Shown here one piece after another: positions 60,437 through 63,976 of a stretch of DNA of 63,976 bases (its first letter is position 1; the number at the start of each line of letters is the position of its first letter). The translations under genes were made by a program, and so were the position numbers. The notes below the pieces were generated by a model. It was not told the origin of the DNA. It ran no database searches and saw nothing but the letters and a program-made list of their open reading frames with translations. Source of the stretch: JBOGXA01 sp050694175 (lineage in GTDB: Bacteria; Actinomycetota; CADDZG01; WHSQ01); the NCBI GenBank assembly GCA_050694175.1, contig JBOGXA010000022.1, positions 1 to 63,976 on the forward strand, in the 5' to 3' direction.

Positions 60437-61173
60437 GTCTCCGCGTCGGAACCTCGGGCTGGGCATACAAGGAGTGGCGTCCGGAGTTCTATCCGCCCGA
60501 CCTTGCCCAGAGCCGCTTTCTCGAGCACTACGGGCGAGTTCTGAGTGCGTGTGAGATCAACGCGACCTTCTACCGGCTCCATAAGGATTCGACGCTGGTG
60601 CGATGGGCGGAGGCCACGCCCCCGACATTTCGTTTCGCGCTGAAGGCTCATCGAAGGCTCACTCACAGCCGGTCGATGGCGCTCGACTCGGAATCGCGAT
60701 CGTTCCTGGACACGTTCTTGAAGTCCGCTTTGACGCTCGGTGAGCGGCTGGGGGCGGTGCTGTTCCAGTTTCCTCCCCACCGCCGGCGCGACGACGCTGC
60801 GCTCAAGTCGTTGTTGGAGGCACTACCTCCGGGCACCCCGTACGCGTTCGAGTTCCGTCACGAGTCGTGGATCGACCCCGCGGTGGCCGACTCGCTGGCA
60901 GGGGCCGGCGCAACTGTGTGCGTGTCCGACACCGACGGCAACGTCCCCGATGCTCTGCCGCCGGGCCCGATCGGCTATGTGCGGCTGCGAGTCGAACGCT
61001 ACGACGAGGAATCTCGGGCCAAGTGGTTTCGGCTCCTGCGCGCGGAGGCGGCCTCCCGGCACGTCTACGCATTCGCGAAACACGAGGGCATCCCTGCCCA
61101 CGATTCGTTCGGCGGAATCGGGCTGGCCGCGTGGATGGTTCGGGAGCACGCGACCGGCGGGGGCGCGTCATGA
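60433..61173 (+). CDS. DUF72 (YecE-like) protein
   Basis: 246 residues from the ATG in the ATGA overlap; upstream frame to 59815 is a shadow. TIM-barrel DUF72 marks: LRVGTSGWAYKEWRPEFYPP, the CEINATFYRLHK strand, FRFALKAHRRLTHS, GAVLFQFPPHRRRD, AFEFRHESWID and GYVRLRVERYDE. The family is conserved from bacteria to archaea; the reaction is unknown, though a structural link to endonuclease IV-like barrels has been noted. Here it lies between the two halves of a split LigD with 4-bp overlaps on both sides, which ties it to DNA end repair by context. Confidence 0.9.
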   Translation: MSLRVGTSGWAYKEWRPEFYPPDLAQSRFLEHYGRVLSACEINATFYRLHKDSTLVRWAEATPPTFRFALKAHRRLTHSRSMALDSESRSFLDTFLKSALTLGERLGAVLFQFPPHRRRDDAALKSLLEALPPGTPYAFEFRHESWIDPAVADSLAGAGATVCVSDTDGNVPDALPPGPIGYVRLRVERYDEESRAKWFRLLRAEAASRHVYAFAKHEGIPAHDSFGGIGLAAWMVREHATGGGAS

Positions 61174-62675
61174 CCCCCTCCAAGGAGCGCGACTACGCAG
61201 CCAAGAGGGCCTTTGACGACACGCCAGAGCCGCCCCCGCAGACGCCGGGCAACGTCGACCCAACCTCCGTCCCGGCGGGGAAGTCGTTCGTGATCCAGCA
61301 GCACCACGCCCGCAGGCTCCATTTCGATCTTCGGCTCGAGATGTTCAACGGCGAGATCCCGGTGCTCGTGTCCTGGGCGGTTCCGCGTAACCTTCCGACA
61401 CAGAAGGGCAAGCCGCACCTTGCGGTCCACGTCGAGGATCATCCAATTGAATACGCGACGTTCGCGGGAACGATCCCCGATGGCCAGTACGGGGCCGGCG
61501 AAGTGCGCATCTTCGACACCGGCACATACGAGATGCTGGAGCAGGAATCAGAGAAGCTGACCTTCCGGTTGCACGGGAACAGGTTGAAGGGTGTCTACCA
61601 CCTGATCCGGCCCCGCAACCAGGACAAACCAAACGACTGGCTGGTCTTCTTGCGGGCCGACGAACGGGGGCCCCGCGACGAGATCCCGACTCTCGATCCC
61701 ATGTTCGCAACCCTCGCGTCCGATCCCTTCGATTCGGACGAGTGGATCTACGAGGTCAAGTGGGACGGCGTGCGCGCGCTCGCGGTCTGCGCCGACGAGA
61801 CCCTCCTGCTGTCACGGAACAAGCGCGACATCACGGCGACCTATCCCGAATTCGAACGGCTGCATGAGCGAACTGTTGCCCTCGACTCCGTCCTCGACGG
61901 TGAGATCGTTGCCATGGCCGACGGGCGGCCGTCGTTCGAGCGCCTGCAGGCGCGCATGAACCTGCAAAACCCGCGCGACATCCAGCGCATGATGAAGCAG
62001 GTACCGGTGGTCTACATCGCATTCGATCTGCTTTATCTCGACGGGATGTCGCTGATGGACAGGCCGGTCGAAGAACGCAAGAGGCTGCTCTCCGAGATCG
62101 TCATCCCGGCCCCCAACGTCCTCGTGTCCGACTACGTCGATACAGAGGGCACAGCCCTGTTCGAAGCGGCGCGGTCTCAGGGCCTCGAGGGCATCGTCGC
62201 CAAGCGCATGGGATCCCCGTACCGGCCGGGGCGCAGAACTCGCGAGTGGATCAAGGTCAAGACCGTCTACGACGGCGACGTGGTCGTGGGGGGATGGTCG
62301 CGCGGCGAGGGCTCCCGGTCGGCTTCGTTCGGCGCATTGCTCGTGGGGGCCTACACCGACGAGGGCCTGCGCCTCCTCGGGGCAGTTGGCACCGGGTTCT
62401 CCGAGCGCGCGCTGGGCGAGATGCTCCCGAAGCTGCGCGCAGTCGAGTCGCGGGAGTGCCCGTTCGAGGGTGGGGAGGAGGCGGTTCGCGCGGGTCGATT
62501 CGGCAAGCCGATCATCGAGCCGCACTGGGCCGAACCAGTCCTCGTTGCTCGCATCGAGTACCGCGAGGTCACGAGCGGCGGTCGGTTGCGCGCGCCGTCA
62601 TTCAAGGCTCTTCGGGGTGACAAGGATGCCGGCGATTGCCTCTTCGAAGACCTGCCGGGGGCTGCGGGTGCGTGA
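61170..62675 (+). CDS. ligD: ATP-dependent DNA ligase with N-terminal 3'-phosphoesterase domain (LigD)
   Basis: 501 residues from the ATG in the ATGA overlap. The phosphoesterase domain (about 12-165) has FVIQQHHARRLHFDLRLE with the metal histidines, then LAVHVEDHPIEYATFAGTIPDGQYGAGEV. The ligase domain starts near 170: EVKWDGVRAL carries the adenylated lysine (KxDG), LDGEIVAMADGRPSFERLQ, YIAFDLLYLDGMSL, EGIVAKRMGSPYRPGRRTREWIKVK, then an OB-fold to the end. This is a LigD lacking its polymerase, which is encoded two genes upstream. No Ku gene is in the window. Confidence 0.93.
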   Translation: MTPSKERDYAAKRAFDDTPEPPPQTPGNVDPTSVPAGKSFVIQQHHARRLHFDLRLEMFNGEIPVLVSWAVPRNLPTQKGKPHLAVHVEDHPIEYATFAGTIPDGQYGAGEVRIFDTGTYEMLEQESEKLTFRLHGNRLKGVYHLIRPRNQDKPNDWLVFLRADERGPRDEIPTLDPMFATLASDPFDSDEWIYEVKWDGVRALAVCADETLLLSRNKRDITATYPEFERLHERTVALDSVLDGEIVAMADGRPSFERLQARMNLQNPRDIQRMMKQVPVVYIAFDLLYLDGMSLMDRPVEERKRLLSEIVIPAPNVLVSDYVDTEGTALFEAARSQGLEGIVAKRMGSPYRPGRRTREWIKVKTVYDGDVVVGGWSRGEGSRSASFGALLVGAYTDEGLRLLGAVGTGFSERALGEMLPKLRAVESRECPFEGGEEAVRAGRFGKPIIEPHWAEPVLVARIEYREVTSGGRLRAPSFKALRGDKDAGDCLFEDLPGAAGA

Positions 62676-63306
62676 CGCGGTGAAACGCGCCATCGGACGC
62701 GCCTACTCGCTCGTGGCGGACAATCTCTACGAGCCGGTCGTCGTCAGGGGCGCCTTCCGCCTGTTCGGTGGCGACCTGAACGTTCTCGTCGTGGAACAGG
62801 GTCGCCGTGCCGCGCGAGCCGCAGACGGCGGCCCGATCCTCGACCTGCCCGTCGGCACCGGCTACTTCACGATGGCAATGAGCAGAGCCTCGTCGAGCCT
62901 TGTCGTCGGCGCCGACATCGCGTGGGGAATGGTGCGGCACACTGCGCGCGAGGCGCGGGCGGCCGGAGCCGACAGCCTGGTCGCGGTGCAGGCGGATGCG
63001 CACCATCTCCCGTTTGGCAGCGAGTCGTTTGCCGCGGTGGTGTGCTCGAACGGATTGCAGGTGATGCCGGGGCTCGACAGGAACGTCGCGGAGCTGGCGC
63101 GGGTTCTTGTGCCCGGAGCATCGCTGTTCATCTCTATCGTGTCGGTTCCGCTCAGCAGCGTGCTTCCCGAGTCCTCACGTGAACATCTGCCCGTGCTGCT
63201 GCGATCGGGCCGAGACGTGGCCACCGCGATCGAGGCCGGCGGTCTGCGAGTGATCTCCGTCGAGCGGTCGCGCTTCGCATGGCTGATCGAAGCACGGAAG
63301 ACCTAG
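62668..63306 (+). CDS. Class I SAM-dependent methyltransferase
   Basis: 212 residues from GTG 62668 (8-bp overlap with the ligase gene); GTG 62680 is an alternative and neither has a clear ribosome site. Motif I is ILDLPVGTGYFTMAMS (about 57-72), the acidic end of beta 2 is VVGADIAWGMV, then VQADAHHLPFGSESFAAVVCSNGLQVMPGL for motifs post-I to II, and a LARVLVPGASLFISIV strand. Similar to UbiE/Methyltransf_11 enzymes. Substrate unknown. Its place after ligD looks like operon hitch-hiking, since no link to DNA repair is evident. Confidence 0.87.
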   Translation: MRDAVKRAIGRAYSLVADNLYEPVVVRGAFRLFGGDLNVLVVEQGRRAARAADGGPILDLPVGTGYFTMAMSRASSSLVVGADIAWGMVRHTAREARAAGADSLVAVQADAHHLPFGSESFAAVVCSNGLQVMPGLDRNVAELARVLVPGASLFISIVSVPLSSVLPESSREHLPVLLRSGRDVATAIEAGGLRVISVERSRFAWLIEARKT

Positions 63307-63611
63307 TCACCCACGACGAGCGAATGGCCGTGGGAGGCCCACGCGTCGAGGCCGCCCTCGAGGTTGTTCGCGTCGTAGCCGTGCGCGGCGAGGAAGTCCG
63401 CAACCAGTGCGCTGCGCTGGCCCACCTGACAGACGACGACTATGGGCGTGCCCCTGTCGAGCTCCTCGAACCGGCTGTGGATGTCGCCCATGGGTATGTG
63501 GATCGAGCCGGCGATGTGACCCGCGTCCCATTCGCATTGCTCGCGCACATCGACGTAACGGATCTCCGAACCCCTGCCGGCGGCGGTAGCGACGTCCATG
63601 ACGTCAAGCAT
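63303..63611 (-). CDS. Rhodanese-like sulfurtransferase domain protein
   Basis: 102 residues from ATG 63611, preceded by AAAGAG at a short distance; GTG 63629 is an alternative. Single rhodanese domain: IRYVDVREQCEWDAGHIAGSIHIPMGDI (about 19-46), active-site loop VVCQVGQRS with the persulfide cysteine (about 70), GYDANNLEGGLDAWASHG. Such single-domain proteins move sulfane sulfur. The loop CQVGQR fits the GlpE/PspE-like group. It overlaps the methyltransferase stop region tail-to-tail. Confidence 0.9.
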   Translation of the reverse strand: MLDVMDVATAAGRGSEIRYVDVREQCEWDAGHIAGSIHIPMGDIHSRFEELDRGTPIVVVCQVGQRSALVADFLAAHGYDANNLEGGLDAWASHGHSLVVGD

Positions 63612-63860
63612 CCACTCTTTCGTCGCCACTCGCAGACGTGTCGCGCCTTGGTTTGGGCTGGATCGTCGAAAAGCTCCCACATCGACCGCGCCGGTGGCCG
63701 GCGGAACCAGATCTCCACCGGCCACTCTTGGACACGGACCACTTAATCGAGCCGGTCCTCAACCCCTGGTTCTCTTGCGGATCCGTACCTGGATCCTTCG
63801 GCGTGTGGGGGTCATCGGGACCAACCAGTCACCGACGACGGTTTGTTTGGGACACAGGCC
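63612..63860. other. Unassigned region next to the repeat
   Basis: About 250 bp upstream of the rhodanese start. On the minus strand a frame opened by GTG at 63742 runs into the rhodanese gene and reads VEIWFRRPPARSMWELFDD near its beginning, which looks protein-like, but it has no ribosome site, ends in a different frame within the rhodanese gene and matches nothing I know. A BamHI-like GGATCC pair occurs near 63779 and 63791. I see no RNA gene. Confidence 0.3.
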
Positions 63861-63976
63861 CCTGGAGATGACGGATGCCGTAGTCGGCCCCGGCCTCGGG
63901 GGCACGCTCGACGGTGGCTCCGCCCTGGAGATGACGGATGCCGTAGTCGGCCCCGGCCTCGGGGGCACGCTCGACG
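63861..63976. repeat. 63-bp-period tandem direct repeat at the window end
   Basis: Two identical 53-bp copies (63861-63913 and 63924-63976) separated by 10 bp, so the period is 63 bp, a multiple of three. The second copy is cut by the window edge. On plus the unit reads LEMTDAVVGPGLGGTLDGGSA; on minus it reads VERAPEAGADYGIRHLQGGAT, which then stops near 63828. It may be the end of a repeat-containing minus-strand gene outside the window. Confidence 0.7.

Noticed and set aside
63861..63976. CRISPR array
   Set aside because: Only two copies, a 10-bp 'spacer' and a 53-bp repeat; no cas genes.

Overview
The window is GC-rich chromosomal DNA (about two-thirds G+C by eye) from a bacterium that is most likely an uncultivated member of the Actinomycetota. 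The grounds are the base composition, an F420/LLM-type flavin enzyme, a PhoX phosphatase, several genes whose start codon lies 6-7 nt after a TANNNT-type -10 box (leaderless transcripts), and dense operons joined by ATGA/GTGA/TGATG overlaps. No rRNA, tRNA, CRISPR, transposase or phage gene was seen.

Region by region. 1-2348 (minus): a DUF4350 / DUF4129 / polytopic membrane protein operon, cut by the left edge. 2415-2987: a Mug-type DNA glycosylase. 3019-28335: a large purine catabolism locus in four blocks. Block A (plus) is LLM oxidoreductase, YgeY-type hydrolase, fused xanthine dehydrogenase, SsnA-type aminohydrolase, YgeW-type carbamoyltransferase. Block B (minus, 16322-18894) is a hydantoinase/dihydropyrimidinase and a diaminopropionate ammonia-lyase. 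Block C (plus, 18996-26754) is carbamate kinase, xanthine dehydrogenase FAD and 2Fe-2S subunits, 8-oxoguanine deaminase, xanthine dehydrogenase molybdenum subunit and adenine deaminase. Block D (minus) is an NCS2 purine permease. Between A and B lie a secreted S1 protease, a 38-residue zinc ribbon, a secreted protein of unknown function, a soluble histidine kinase and a very large LuxR-family (LAL) regulator.

28512-36645: a secreted SpoIVB-type (S55) peptidase, an isocitrate dehydrogenase-like enzyme, a UDP-sulfoquinovose synthase, a moaE-oxidoreductase-SDR operon and malate synthase. 36632-42143 (minus): an Nramp-like transporter followed by glcD-glcE-glcF, running into malate synthase, so glycolate is oxidised to glyoxylate and condensed with acetyl-CoA. 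42247-51941: an SDR, then a form II carbon-monoxide-dehydrogenase-type molybdenum hydroxylase locus: coxS-L-M-D-E on plus, and xdhC/coxF-coxG-mocA-HAD on minus. 52001-59357: an ECF sigma factor with a putative anti-sigma factor, PhoX, MogA, FdhD, acetyl-CoA synthetase and a PfpI/DJ-1 protein. 59408-63306: a split LigD (polymerase, DUF72, phosphoesterase-ligase) plus a methyltransferase. The window ends with a rhodanese and a 63-bp-period tandem repeat.

How it works together: imported purines (NCS2) would be deaminated (adenine deaminase, SsnA, 8-oxoguanine deaminase), hydroxylated by two separate xanthine dehydrogenases, and the ring opened and dismantled by the hydantoinase, YgeY, YgeW, YgeX and carbamate kinase homologues, giving ammonia, ATP and a C3 or C2 carbon product. 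Molybdenum cofactor genes (moaE, mogA, mocA, xdhC, fdhD) scattered through the window fit the three molybdenum hydroxylases. The most unusual part is the purine locus: it has most of the enzyme set known from the Escherichia coli yge/ssnA/yqeA region and from gut purine degraders, lacks a visible ygfK, and has an LLM flavin/F420-type oxidoreductase translationally coupled to ygeY.
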